Both the position numbers and the translations under genes were made by a program. Of a DNA stretch of 64,000 bases, positions 25,647 to 34,456 are shown piece by piece. The stretch is from positions 1 through 64,000 of the forward strand of contig JBJLFR010000032.1 in NCBI GenBank assembly GCA_045565285.1, written 5' to 3'. Below the pieces are notes generated by a model. That model was not told where the DNA came from, did no database searches, and saw only the letters and a list, made by a program, of their open reading frames with translations. Position 1 is the first letter of the stretch. Each line of letters begins with the position of its first letter. Source of the stretch: CACIIZ01 sp045565285. Lineage in GTDB: Bacteria; Pseudomonadota; Alphaproteobacteria; Rhodobacterales; Rhodobacteraceae.

Positions 25647-27041
25647 TCAATATCTGTAGTGGTCAGATTTAAAAGGTCCTTCCGTATTAACACCAATGTA
25701 ATCAGCTTGTTCTTTTTCTAGTTTGGTTAAGCTAGCACCAACTTTATTAAGATGAAGATAGGCAACTTTTTCATCCAGGTGCTTGGGTAAGACATAGACT
25801 TTTTTCTCATATTTCTTATTGTTTTTCCATAATTCAATTTGCGCTAATACTTGATTAGTAAAACTAGCAGACATTACGAAAGAAGGATGTCCTGTAGCGT
25901 TACCCAAATTTAAAAGCCGTCCCTCTGACAAAAGAATTATCTTCTTTCCATCAGGCATTTCTATTAAGTCAACTTGATCCTTTATATTATCCCATTTATG
26001 ATTTTTAAGAGCTGAAACTTGGATTTCATTATCAAAGTGACCTATATTTCCAACAATTGCCATATTTTTCATTTGTCTTATGTCATCTATTTTAATTACA
26101 TCTTTATTTCCAGTAGCTGTAATAAAGATGTCAGCCTTCGAAATAACTTGATCAAGTGTAACTACATCAAAACCATCCATTGAAGCTTGTAATGCACATA
26201 TTGGATCAACTTCAGTTACTACTACTTTTGCACCAGCTCCTCTTAAAGATGCTGCTGAACCTTTTCCAACATCACCATATCCACAAACTACAGCTGTTTT
26301 TCCACTTATCATGGTATCAGTAGCTCTTCTAATACCATCAACTAGAGATTCTCTGCACCCGTATTTATTATCAAACTTTGATTTAGTCACACTGTCATTT
26401 ACATTTATTGCGGGAAATGGAAGTTCATTACTGTCCATCATTTGATATAATCTATGCACACCTGTTGTGGTTTCTTCTGATACTCCTATTATTGCTGATT
26501 TTTGTTTAGAAAACCAACCTGGACTATTTTCTAATCTCATTTTTATAGTTTCAAACAAAAACTCCTCTTCCTCAGAATTTGGAGATTTCAGAAAATCTCT
26601 ATCTCCAGATTCAGCCTTTGCACCTAAGATAATATACATAGTAGCATCGCCACCATCATCTAAAATTAAGTTAGCCAACCCATCATCAAAATGAAAAATT
26701 TTATCTACATATTTCCAATACTCTTTTAAAGATTCTCCTTTTTTGGCAAATACAGGAATGTTTTGGTCAGCAATTGCAGCTGCTGCATGATCTTGAGTAG
26801 AAAAAATATTACAACTTGCCCATCTTACTTGAGCTCCGAGTTTAATTAAAGTTTCAATTAATACTGCGGTTTGGATTGTCATATGAAGACAGCCAGCTAT
26901 TTTAGCACCACTTAATGGTTTTTCTTTCCCCAATTCTTCAACAATAGCTAATAATCCTGGCATTTCTGTTTCAGCAATTAAAATTTCTTTTTTCCCAAAA
27001 CCCGCCAAATTTATATCTTTTACAATGTAAGAACTGCTCAT
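25647..27041 (-). CDS. ahcY: Adenosylhomocysteinase
   Basis: A 464-residue enzyme, full length, that hydrolyses S-adenosylhomocysteine to adenosine and homocysteine and so relieves product inhibition of methyltransferases. Visible features: MTIQTAVLIETLIKLGAQVRWASCNIFSTQDHAAAAI, the substrate region NVNDSVTKSKFDNKYGCRESLVDGI, the NAD-binding VVCGYGDVGKGSAASLRG, NIGHFDNE, and the C-terminal KSDHYRY, whose Lys and Tyr reach into the partner's NAD site. The insertion of about 40 residues relative to the human form is typical of the bacterial type. I looked upstream for SAH or SAM riboswitch sequences and did not see one. Confidence 0.96.
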   Translation of the reverse strand: MSSSYIVKDINLAGFGKKEILIAETEMPGLLAIVEELGKEKPLSGAKIAGCLHMTIQTAVLIETLIKLGAQVRWASCNIFSTQDHAAAAIADQNIPVFAKKGESLKEYWKYVDKIFHFDDGLANLILDDGGDATMYIILGAKAESGDRDFLKSPNSEEEEFLFETIKMRLENSPGWFSKQKSAIIGVSEETTTGVHRLYQMMDSNELPFPAINVNDSVTKSKFDNKYGCRESLVDGIRRATDTMISGKTAVVCGYGDVGKGSAASLRGAGAKVVVTEVDPICALQASMDGFDVVTLDQVISKADIFITATGNKDVIKIDDIRQMKNMAIVGNIGHFDNEIQVSALKNHKWDNIKDQVDLIEMPDGKKIILLSEGRLLNLGNATGHPSFVMSASFTNQVLAQIELWKNNKKYEKKVYVLPKHLDEKVAYLHLNKVGASLTKLEKEQADYIGVNTEGPFKSDHYRY

Positions 27042-27145
27042 TATAATCTCCTGTTAAATCATATAATTTTAAAATGATAAAACATAGTGGACAATCATTT
27101 TCAAGCAATTTAAATTAAATGTATTAATTTATTTATAGTTTTATA

Positions 27146-27727
27146 TTGATAAAAAGAGCTTGGCAAAAAATGCTTTCTGGTAGAAGGCTTGATGTGATTA
27201 ATCCTTCACCACTTGATATTGAGATTGAAGATATTGCTCATGGTCTAGCATTTCAAGCTAGATGGAACGGTCAAACACAAGGAGAATTTGCTTTTTCTGT
27301 TGCAAATCATTCCATTCTAGTTTGGAAAATCTTCTGTTTAGAAAATCCTAAAATAGAAAAAAAGTGGCAACTAATTTCTTTATTACATGATGCACCAGAA
27401 TATGTGATTGGTGACATGATTTCTCCAGTCAAAAAAGAAATTGGAAGTTCTTATATCAATTTAGAAAAAAATCTTCAAGAAGCTATTCACATTCGCTTTG
27501 GTTTACCTGCATCAATACCAAAAAAAATTAAGTTTAAAGTTAAGATTGCCGATAGAAAAGCCGCTTGGATAGAAGCGACAGCAATAGCAGGTTTTAGTAA
27601 AAAAGAGGCAAATAAACTTTTTTTAGAACCTAATGAAAAAATACTTAAAAAATGTAAAATAATTTTAAAAGATCCTTTAAAAATTAGAGAAGAGTTTTTA
27701 AATATATGTAATATACTTGATCAATAA
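27146..27727 (+). CDS. HD-domain phosphohydrolase (YfbR-like)
   Basis: A 193-residue HD-superfamily protein opening with TTG at 27146. The start RAWQKMLSGRRLDVINPSPLDIEIEDIAHGLAFQARWNGQT is strongly conserved in alphaproteobacterial members. Metal ligands are the His in VANHSILV, the HD pair in ISLLHDAPEYVIGDMISPVK, and a later Asp in KIADRKAAWIEA. The closest characterised relatives are 5'-deoxynucleotidases of the YfbR type, but nucleotidase activity is only inferred. It is divergent from ahcY and stands 25 bp before the thioredoxin gene, probably in the same transcript. Confidence 0.8.
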   Translation: MIKRAWQKMLSGRRLDVINPSPLDIEIEDIAHGLAFQARWNGQTQGEFAFSVANHSILVWKIFCLENPKIEKKWQLISLLHDAPEYVIGDMISPVKKEIGSSYINLEKNLQEAIHIRFGLPASIPKKIKFKVKIADRKAAWIEATAIAGFSKKEANKLFLEPNEKILKKCKIILKDPLKIREEFLNICNILDQ

Positions 27728-27752
27728 AATTTAAGAGGATTAGAGGAAAAAA

Positions 27753-28643
27753 TTGAACAATCTAGAACATATAATAAAAGAATCTAGCGACAACGAATTT
27801 ATAGCTGATGTTATTGAAGCAAGTAATGATATTCCAGTAGTTGTAGACTTTTGGGCTCCTTGGTGTGGACCATGCAAAAAGCTGACACCAGATCTCGAAA
27901 GAAATATAAATTTAAATAACGGTAAAATTAAATTAGTTAAAATAAATATTGATGAAAATCAAGGCGTTGCTTCTCAACTTCGTATACAATCAATTCCAGC
28001 AGTTTATGCCTTTTTTAAAGGTAAACCAATTGATGGCTTTATGGGTGCCCAGACTGAAAATCAAATTAAAGAATTTATTTCTGGGATTATTACCAAAAGT
28101 GGCGGTGAGGTTGAAAGTGACGTGGATAAAATTTTAGAAAATGCAAATCAAAGTCTAGAAAATGGTCTATTTGAGGAGGCAAGGGAGTATTTCCAAGATA
28201 TATTAGATATCGATAATAACAATATAGATGCAAATATTGGCGTGATAAAGAGCTATATTTCTGAAAAAAACTTACAAGATGCATTAATTAAATTAAATTC
28301 TATTCCAAAAGAAATTGAACATGATCCTAATTTTAAAAAACTTAATAGTGAAATAGAGCTTCTTAATAAAGTTTCTCATACTAGATCTTTTAATAATATT
28401 CAAATTGATCTTGAAAAAAATCCAAACAGTTTAGACCTTAAGTTTGAATTAGCCTTGGCTCAAATTGCTAGTGAAGATTATAAAGATTCCATTGATAACT
28501 TATTAGATATTTTCAAATATGATAAAAATTGGGAAAATGGTAAAGCTAAAGACCAATTAATTCAATTATTCGATACATTAGGAAATAAAAATGAGTTTGT
28601 TTTAAAAGGAAGAAGAAGACTATCTTCCATGATATTTTCCTAA
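27753..28643 (+). CDS. Thioredoxin-TPR fusion (CnoX/YbbN-like chaperedoxin)
   Basis: A 296-residue two-domain protein. Residues about 1-115 are a thioredoxin fold with FWAPWCGPCKK (Cys38, Cys41) and the cis-proline in IQSIPAVYAF. The rest is helical with TPR-like repeats, for example NQSLENGLFEEAREYFQDILDIDNNNIDANIGVIKSYI (repeated pattern, not a catalytic site). YbbN/CnoX proteins guard substrates of GroEL or DnaK against oxidation. The E. coli form lacks the CXXC pair, whereas this one keeps CGPC and could be redox active. It starts at TTG after a GAGG ribosome site and precedes the LON-domain gene by 15 bp. Confidence 0.87.
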   Translation: MNNLEHIIKESSDNEFIADVIEASNDIPVVVDFWAPWCGPCKKLTPDLERNINLNNGKIKLVKINIDENQGVASQLRIQSIPAVYAFFKGKPIDGFMGAQTENQIKEFISGIITKSGGEVESDVDKILENANQSLENGLFEEAREYFQDILDIDNNNIDANIGVIKSYISEKNLQDALIKLNSIPKEIEHDPNFKKLNSEIELLNKVSHTRSFNNIQIDLEKNPNSLDLKFELALAQIASEDYKDSIDNLLDIFKYDKNWENGKAKDQLIQLFDTLGNKNEFVLKGRRRLSSMIFS

Positions 28644-28658
28644 AATAAGATTAAAAAA

Positions 28659-29321
28659 ATGTACGATTACAAAAATATTTCTGATTATCCTAAAAACATA
28701 CCGGTTTTTCCACTCGGAGGTGTTTTATTATTACCAAAATCCCGTCTTCCTCTTAATATTTTTGAACCTAGATATTTAAAAATGATTGAAGACGTTTTAC
28801 GTACAGAGCACAGATTCATTGGAATGATACAACCTAAATCAAGTAATAATGCTTTAAGAGAAGATAAACCAAAATTTAATAACGTAGGATGTGTTGGTCG
28901 TTTAATTAATTTCACTGAAACTGAAGACTCTAGATATTTAATAACTTTATCTGGTGTATCTAGATTTAATTATATTAAAAAGGTAGATACTTTCAAACCT
29001 TATATAAAAGCAGAAGTAGATTGGGGTAATTTTGGAAATGATAGTATGTTAGAAACATTGCCTTCATCTTTTAATAAAGAGGGGTTTCTTGAGATAATTT
29101 CTAATTATTTTAAACTTACTAATTTACAAACTGATTGGGAAAGTCTTAAAAAAGCTGATGACGAGCTTTTAGTTAACTCTTTATCGATACTATGTCCTTT
29201 TGAAAATGATGAGAAGCAAGCATTATTAGAAGCTAAAACAATTAAAGACAGGGTAAACGTTTTGACTACTTTAATGGAAATGAGTATAAAAGCTGAAACG
29301 ACATATGGTCCACTTCAGTGA
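28659..29321 (+). CDS. LON peptidase N-terminal (substrate-binding) domain protein
   Basis: A 220-residue protein equal to the N-terminal domain of Lon without ATPase or protease parts. Landmarks are IPVFPLGGVLLLPKSRLPLNIFEPRYLKMIED at the start, RFIGMIQP, VGCVGRLINFTETEDSRYLITLSGVSRF in the middle, and ALLEAKTIKDRVNVLTTLMEM at the end. Such stand-alone domains are common in Alphaproteobacteria between a thioredoxin-TPR gene and a Trm112 gene, the arrangement here. The role is not established; it may present substrates to a protease. Its stop codon overlaps the GTG start of the next gene by 4 bp. Confidence 0.88.
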   Translation: MYDYKNISDYPKNIPVFPLGGVLLLPKSRLPLNIFEPRYLKMIEDVLRTEHRFIGMIQPKSSNNALREDKPKFNNVGCVGRLINFTETEDSRYLITLSGVSRFNYIKKVDTFKPYIKAEVDWGNFGNDSMLETLPSSFNKEGFLEIISNYFKLTNLQTDWESLKKADDELLVNSLSILCPFENDEKQALLEAKTIKDRVNVLTTLMEMSIKAETTYGPLQ

Positions 29322-29512
29322 AAAAAATTAAATCAGATTTTGACGTAAGTTTACTTCGAATTTTAGTCTGCCCAAAATCACATACAAAACTAATTTATGA
29401 TGAAATTAAATCAGAGCTTATTTCAAAAGCAACCGGACTTGCATACCCTATAAGAAATGGAATACCAATATTATTAGAAACTGAAGCAAGAAAGATTAGT
29501 GAAAATCTTTAA
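29318..29512 (+). CDS. Trm112 family protein
   Basis: A 64-residue protein beginning at GTG 29318 inside the stop of the LON-domain gene. It has LLRILVCPKSHTKLIYDE and SKATGLAYPIRNGIPILLETEAR, the hallmarks of bacterial Trm112/YcaR proteins. In eukaryotes and archaea Trm112 activates several methyltransferases of tRNA, rRNA and release factors; the bacterial partners are less clear. Only one of the usual zinc-site cysteines is obvious, so it may not bind zinc. It ends 2 bp before the convergent purH stop. Confidence 0.85.
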   Translation: MKKIKSDFDVSLLRILVCPKSHTKLIYDEIKSELISKATGLAYPIRNGIPILLETEARKISENL

Positions 29513-29514
29513 TA

Positions 29515-31110
29515 CTAATGTTTAAAGGATCTTATTCCAGTAAAAACCATACTGATTTTTTTTTCGTTTGCTACTTTAATAACCTGATCATCCCTAATAG
29601 AACCTCCTGGTTGGACAATAGCATTAATTCCATTTTCAATTGCTTCTTCAATTCCGTCAGAAAATGGAAAAAAGGCATCAGATGCCATTACTGCATTTTT
29701 AAGATTTTTTTGATTTTTATTTTCAGAATTAATTACTTTTAAAGCTTTACTAATTGCTATTTTGGAACTATCAATCCTACTTGGTTGTCCAGAACCAATA
29801 CCAATTGTTTTCATGTTTTGAACAATAACAATCCCATTAGATTTAACTATTTTTACAACATTCCATGCAAATATTAAATCCTTAATTTCTTTTTTTGTAG
29901 GTGAAAGTTTTGTTACAACTTTTAAGTTTTCTTTATTAATAAATTTAGTGTCTACCTCTTGAGTAAGTATTCCATGTATAACTGACCTAAATTCTTTTTT
30001 ATTTAACTTATTTAATTTCCATTTATTATCTATGTTAATAATTCTGAGATTCTTCTTTTGAGAAAAAATTTCCAGTGCTTCTTTATCATAATCTGGAGCT
30101 ACAATCATTTCAAAAAAATTATTAACTAATTCATTTGCAACTTTCCGGTTGACTTTTTTGTTGAAAACTACAATTCCACCAAATGCAGATAATGGGTCAC
30201 ATGACATTGCGTTATTGTAAGCTTCAAAAAGAGTTTCTCCACTTGAAACTCCGCAAGGATTTGTATGTTTAATTATACCAACTATAGCTTCTTTATAATT
30301 TTTAAAATTATAAAGTAAATTCAAACTTGCATCTAAGTCTAAATGGTTATTATAGGATAATCCTTTTCCTTGTATTTTTTTTAAACTTCCCCAATTCCTT
30401 CTTGATAGCTCATCTTGATAAAATGCTGCTTTTTGATGAGAGTTTTCTCCATAAGAAAGAACTTCTATTAATTTATTATTTTCTATAATTAAGTCGTGAA
30501 AGTCACTTTTATTAATTTTTGAAAACCATTTTGATATTTGCAAATCATAATTACTTGAATAATTAAATGCTTTGTATGCATTCTGTAAACGAAAATCGTA
30601 AGTTGAAAAACCATCATTTTCTGATAAGTGGCTAATAACTTCTTCATATTGCGTATAATCCGATACTACTGTTACATATTTAAAGTTTTTTGCTGCACCA
30701 CGTAATAAAGTAATTCCTCCAATATCTATATTATCTACACAATAATCATGATTCATATTCTCATGCACAGATTTTGAAAAAGGATATAAATCACATACAA
30801 CTAAATCAACTGTATCTATTTCAAAACTTTTTAAATCTTTTATATGATTTTCATTTTCTCTATCAGCTAGAATAGCAGAATGTATTTTGGGGTGGAGTGT
30901 TTTTACTCTACCACCCAGTAATTCAGGAAATCCAGTTATTGCTTCAATATCTATAACATTAAATCCATTATCTTTTATATAGTCAGCTGTACCCCCACTG
31001 GCTATTATTTTAATACCTAATAAAACAAGATCCTCCACAAATTTTTTAAGACCAGATTTATTTGACACAGAAATAAGGGCTTTTCTTATTTTTACCATAT
31101 TTTTTTTCAT
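29515..31110 (-). CDS. purH: Bifunctional AICAR transformylase / IMP cyclohydrolase
   Basis: A 531-residue enzyme for the last two steps of purine synthesis. The N-terminal MGS-like cyclohydrolase domain shows KALISVSNKSGLKKFVEDL, IIASGGTADYIKDNGF, GFPELLGGRVKTLHPKIHSAIL and LYPFSKSVHENMNHD. The transformylase half has LSYGENSHQKAAFY, GLSYNNHLDLDASLNLLYNF, the catalytic region IIKHTNPCGVSSGETLFEAYNNAMSCDPLSAFGGIV, and AMASDAFFPFSDGIEEA with PGGSIRDDQVI. Length is normal. It follows the heparinase-like gene by 54 bp on the minus strand, the standard alphaproteobacterial neighbour order rsmB-heparinase-purH. Confidence 0.96.
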   Translation of the reverse strand: MKKNMVKIRKALISVSNKSGLKKFVEDLVLLGIKIIASGGTADYIKDNGFNVIDIEAITGFPELLGGRVKTLHPKIHSAILADRENENHIKDLKSFEIDTVDLVVCDLYPFSKSVHENMNHDYCVDNIDIGGITLLRGAAKNFKYVTVVSDYTQYEEVISHLSENDGFSTYDFRLQNAYKAFNYSSNYDLQISKWFSKINKSDFHDLIIENNKLIEVLSYGENSHQKAAFYQDELSRRNWGSLKKIQGKGLSYNNHLDLDASLNLLYNFKNYKEAIVGIIKHTNPCGVSSGETLFEAYNNAMSCDPLSAFGGIVVFNKKVNRKVANELVNNFFEMIVAPDYDKEALEIFSQKKNLRIINIDNKWKLNKLNKKEFRSVIHGILTQEVDTKFINKENLKVVTKLSPTKKEIKDLIFAWNVVKIVKSNGIVIVQNMKTIGIGSGQPSRIDSSKIAISKALKVINSENKNQKNLKNAVMASDAFFPFSDGIEEAIENGINAIVQPGGSIRDDQVIKVANEKKISMVFTGIRSFKH

Positions 31111-31164
31111 TTTAAATTCCTTTAAAAACGAAATTCTCTTTTTTTAATTATAATTTAAACCTTT

Positions 31165-32733
31165 TTATTGATATAATTTCCAATTAAAAATACTTTCTTT
31201 CTGATCAAAATTATTAAATAAAATTATTCTTTTTCCATTTTTAATTTCTAAATCTAATGGATCTAAAAATCTATATTTTTCTAACACTACATTTTTTTGA
31301 TCTGTTTCAAATCTCCAAATTTCATTATTTTTAGTTTTTAGCAAAAAATTGGTTGAATGGTCAGACTTCCACAGTTCTACTTCTGGATGAAAAAAAAATG
31401 GTAGATAAAAAAAATAGTTTTTTTTACTTATTTTATTTAAGGATATTATTTCTTCACCAAATATTTTTTTTCCTGAAAATGGAATTACCAATTTTCTCTT
31501 ATAAAAAACTAAATTTTCATTAAAAGAGATTACTTTCTCACCCTCAATATAATTGTTTTCTATATCCCTATGGTGATTGATCTCTATTACTTTGCTTGCA
31601 AAATCAGTTCTATTAGAATTATCATCTTGGATATTTATACCTAATGTATTCATTTGGTTCTTTAAAAATAAAAGCTCATCACTTTTTCCTATATAACAAG
31701 AAAATGATGTGTTGTTTTGCATTATCGGGATATCACCTGAAGTCATTGCAAATGAAAAAGCAGAACACATAAAATCTTTAGATTTTTGTAATTGATATCC
31801 TGTTTTTTCGTCAAATAAGAGAATTAACCTTCGTGTTTTTATTCTAATAAAACCATTTGGTTTTTTGTTTATCGAAAAATTTTTTATTTCTGCATCAGAT
31901 AGTTCTTTTTCTAATTCACAATAAATGGAAAAACCACTGCTTTCATGAGCTCTAACTAACAATCCATTTCCCAATCTAAGACCTTTAAGTATAGGACAAA
32001 TTATATTTTGGAAGGTTTTAATTTTTTTGTCTAGTTGGCCATTTGAAAAATCAGACGTAGAAGAAAATTTCATAATTCTATTTAAATAAAAAAGAATTTC
32101 TAAAAGATCACTAGAATTTCTAACTTTATCTTCATTTTTAAAAATATAATTCAAATCTATTAAAATATATTTGAGTATTTTGTTTCTTTTTAAAGATAAT
32201 TCACTTAATAAAAAAGAACAAAAAAAGATTCCCATATTTATTCTCAAACGAAACAAACCTTTTGAGAAAAAAAACTTACAAATGTTTAAATATAGAACAT
32301 GAATAGCTAAAAATTTTGCCATCATATTATTTTTACTAACAACATTTGTTAGTTTAAGATAATTAATATTTAAGCATAAAGCTAATAGTCTTAATCCAGA
32401 GATATCTGGTCTCCATTCTGGGAAACTGAAATTACAATCTAGAATTTTGGACTTTTTAAATAGATATTCAGTTTTTTTTCTTGAGTTGTAAGTATTTATA
32501 CCAGAAATAAGAAACAACCATGTTAATGAATTAAGTGAAAGAATTAAATTTTTATTGCCTCTTATCTTTAATTCATGAATTTGTTGATTAATATAAGAAT
32601 TTCTAAATAAACCATTTTCTATATTTTTTTTTAATTTAATCTGACCACAAGGAAAAGTGTTAAAATCTAAATAATTGATTTTAGTAATTTTTTTTATACT
32701 TAGAAAAGAATTTGCAAAAATAAAATGTGACAA
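31165..32733 (-). CDS. Heparinase II/III-like family protein, divergent
   Basis: A 522-residue protein assigned mainly by synteny with rsmB and purH and by a few C-terminal stretches, such as LRLGNGLLVRAHESSGFSIYCELEKELSDA, MCSAFSFAMTSGDIPIMQNN and VIEINHHRD, that resemble the beta-sheet half of alphaproteobacterial heparinase II/III proteins. The N-terminal half fits an alpha/alpha toroid but is highly eroded and Lys/Asn/Ile-rich. No signal peptide is evident, unlike typical polysaccharide lyases, so action on extracellular heparin-like polymers is unlikely. Whether lyase residues are kept cannot be judged without alignment. A cell-envelope role is a reasonable guess only. Confidence 0.65.
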   Translation of the reverse strand: MSHFIFANSFLSIKKITKINYLDFNTFPCGQIKLKKNIENGLFRNSYINQQIHELKIRGNKNLILSLNSLTWLFLISGINTYNSRKKTEYLFKKSKILDCNFSFPEWRPDISGLRLLALCLNINYLKLTNVVSKNNMMAKFLAIHVLYLNICKFFFSKGLFRLRINMGIFFCSFLLSELSLKRNKILKYILIDLNYIFKNEDKVRNSSDLLEILFYLNRIMKFSSTSDFSNGQLDKKIKTFQNIICPILKGLRLGNGLLVRAHESSGFSIYCELEKELSDAEIKNFSINKKPNGFIRIKTRRLILLFDEKTGYQLQKSKDFMCSAFSFAMTSGDIPIMQNNTSFSCYIGKSDELLFLKNQMNTLGINIQDDNSNRTDFASKVIEINHHRDIENNYIEGEKVISFNENLVFYKRKLVIPFSGKKIFGEEIISLNKISKKNYFFYLPFFFHPEVELWKSDHSTNFLLKTKNNEIWRFETDQKNVVLEKYRFLDPLDLEIKNGKRIILFNNFDQKESIFNWKLYQ

Positions 32734-32816
32734 AAAAAATCAATCTGAAAAACAAACTTTTATAAACTCCTTAACCAAATATAATAGAACTTTATAATTC
32801 TATAATTTATAATAGA

Positions 32817-34127
32817 TTATTGCACTTTTTTCTTTAAAATAGCTGCAAAAAATCCATCCATTCCACCTAGATCAAACAAATGATCTGGTCTTAATCTCAA
32901 AAAACCAAATTTATCCAACCAGTCCTTCTGTATTTTTGTATTTTTTTTTGAAAATTTTTCAAAATACCAATCTCTATTATTTTCAACAAAATCTAGTATT
33001 TGGCATTCACTTTCGGAAGAAAACAATGAACAATTGCAATATAAAATTAAACCATTATCTGTTACAAATTTTTTTGCCATGTTTAATGAATCTTTTTGTA
33101 TTTTCAGAAGATTATTTAATCTTTTTTTTGGAAAAATATATTGTACTTCTTTATTTTTTCTAATTGTACCAGTAGCAGAGCAAGGAACATCAATTAATAC
33201 TATATCAAATTTTTTTTGGCTTCTAAATCTAGAAAAGTCTGTTTTAATAATTTCAGTTTTCATTTTCATTCTAGCTAAGTTTTCTTTTAGCATTTTTATT
33301 CGAAATGAAGATTGATCCACACATGTAACATTTGCCCCTAATGCTATAAATTGCATAGCTTTTCCACCAGGTGCAGAAAATAAATCTAATACATTTTTGT
33401 CTTTCACGTTTCCTAGAAGCTTTATGGGAATAGAAGAAGAAATGTTTTGAACCCACCATTTTCCTTCTTTAAAACCATTTAGGTCTATCAATTTAACATT
33501 TTTTTTTATTCTTAGAGAACCTGTTGGTAGCAAAATTGCCTCTAACTTTTTTTTCCAAGTTTCAATTTCTTCAAAGCTTTTAATAGTAATGTCTAAAGTA
33601 TTATTAAGTGTATATATTTTCTCAATATTATCAGCTATTTCTTTAGAATAATTTTTTACTAAATAATTTTTGAAATTACTTTCTAAATTACTTTTAAACA
33701 AAAAATCTTTTTCTTCGTTCTTTGATATCAAGCTTTTTGAAACTGCATTTATTAAACCTGAAAAATACTTAGTCTTAAAACTTGTTTTCGCCAAATCTAC
33801 CGCAGAATTTACTAAGGCATAATCCGGTGACTCTTTCAATGCAATTTCAGAAATTACTATACGAAGTATATTTACTACACTTATATCAGTTTTTTTTTTT
33901 AAAAATAAAAATAATTTATCATCTATGCTATTTAAGTGTCCAAATATAAAGTCTGTTATTCTTTCTGCTTGTGCAATATCTTTTTCTTCAAAAAAGAATT
34001 TTTTACTTCGAAGATAATCAATAGTTTGGGTTTTGGTTCTTCTGTTTATAAAAACTCCATCTAAAATTTGATGAATCAAATATCTTGAAGAAATTTTTTT
34101 AGAGATAATAAATTTATTTACATTCAT
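32817..34127 (-). CDS. rsmB: 16S rRNA m5C967 methyltransferase
   Basis: A 436-residue RsmB (Fmu/Sun) protein. The N-terminal NusB-like RNA-binding domain has RYLIHQILDGVFINRRTKTQTIDYL and SPDYALVNSAVDLAKTSFKTKYFSGLINAVSK. The methyltransferase domain shows the SAM motif VLDLFSAPGGKAMQF, the first catalytic cysteine in IDVPCSATGTIRKN and the second in LILYCNCSLFSSESE. It methylates C967 of 16S rRNA in E. coli numbering. It precedes the heparinase-like gene on the minus strand and diverges from the SDHAF4-like gene. Length is normal for the family. Confidence 0.92.
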   Translation of the reverse strand: MNVNKFIISKKISSRYLIHQILDGVFINRRTKTQTIDYLRSKKFFFEEKDIAQAERITDFIFGHLNSIDDKLFLFLKKKTDISVVNILRIVISEIALKESPDYALVNSAVDLAKTSFKTKYFSGLINAVSKSLISKNEEKDFLFKSNLESNFKNYLVKNYSKEIADNIEKIYTLNNTLDITIKSFEEIETWKKKLEAILLPTGSLRIKKNVKLIDLNGFKEGKWWVQNISSSIPIKLLGNVKDKNVLDLFSAPGGKAMQFIALGANVTCVDQSSFRIKMLKENLARMKMKTEIIKTDFSRFRSQKKFDIVLIDVPCSATGTIRKNKEVQYIFPKKRLNNLLKIQKDSLNMAKKFVTDNGLILYCNCSLFSSESECQILDFVENNRDWYFEKFSKKNTKIQKDWLDKFGFLRLRPDHLFDLGGMDGFFAAILKKKVQ

Positions 34128-34193
34128 TGTTTAGTTTTATAGAACATTTGAATTTATTACTTTGTTAAATTAATCTTTTAGGGACTACTTTAT

Positions 34194-34379
34194 ATGAATT
34201 ATATAAAAAAAAAAGTTGATAATAATAAAATAGCAGAACAGGCTCTTAAAGAAGCTGAAGCTAGAAAAAATAGAGCCAAAAAGACTACAAAAATACCTAA
34301 AGAAATAGGTGGACCTACAGAATTGGAACCTACAAGATATGGTGACTGGGAAAGAAAGGGTATTACTAGTGATTTTTGA
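34194..34379 (+). CDS. DUF1674 / SDHAF4-like protein (succinate dehydrogenase assembly factor 4)
   Basis: A 61-residue protein whose second half, KEIGGPTELEPTRYGDWERKGITSDF, matches the conserved core of the DUF1674/SDHAF4 family almost completely. In mitochondria SDHAF4 binds the flavinated catalytic subunit of succinate dehydrogenase and protects the cell from free flavoprotein. The N-terminus is a lysine/alanine-rich helix. No sdh gene is in the window; in Alphaproteobacteria this small gene is commonly found next to rsmB, as here. A strong hairpin with a T-run follows 47 bp later. Confidence 0.88.
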   Translation: MNYIKKKVDNNKIAEQALKEAEARKNRAKKTTKIPKEIGGPTELEPTRYGDWERKGITSDF

Positions 34380-34408
34380 TTATTATTTCTTGAAATTTCT
34401 TAATTTAA

Positions 34409-34428
34409 GTGTTAACAGAAATTAACAC
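34409..34428 (+). promoter_or_regulatory. Stem-loop preceding the rimP terminator hairpin
   Basis: GTGTTAA and TTAACAC form a perfect 7-bp inverted repeat with a 6-base loop. Its last two bases are shared with the following terminator stem, so the two hairpins are alternatives or stack in tandem. This arrangement just before rimP resembles an attenuator leader, but it could also be a plain 3' structure of the preceding gene. Confidence 0.4.
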
Positions 34429-34450
34429 GGGCTTAAAGCCCGTTTTTTTT
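34427..34450 (+). terminator. Rho-independent terminator before rimP
   Basis: ACGGGCT, loop TAA and AGCCCGT (34427-34443) form a GC-rich stem running straight into seven further Ts. It ends immediately before the first candidate rimP ATG (34451). It would end transcripts from the SDHAF4-like gene or attenuate entry into the rimP-nusA-infB operon. It also argues against the upstream GTG (34409) as the rimP start. Confidence 0.85.
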
Positions 34451-34456
34451 ATGCTA

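Noticed and set aside
27042..27145. Possible SAM or SAH riboswitch before ahcY
   Set aside because: The gap was read on the minus strand for SAM-II, SAM/SAH and SAH-type conserved cores. No paired stem with the expected conserved bases was found.
34409..34456. GTG at 34409 as the start of rimP
   Set aside because: The first 14 codons would be made of two hairpins and a terminator T-run. The ATG cluster at 34451-34466 gives the normal family length.
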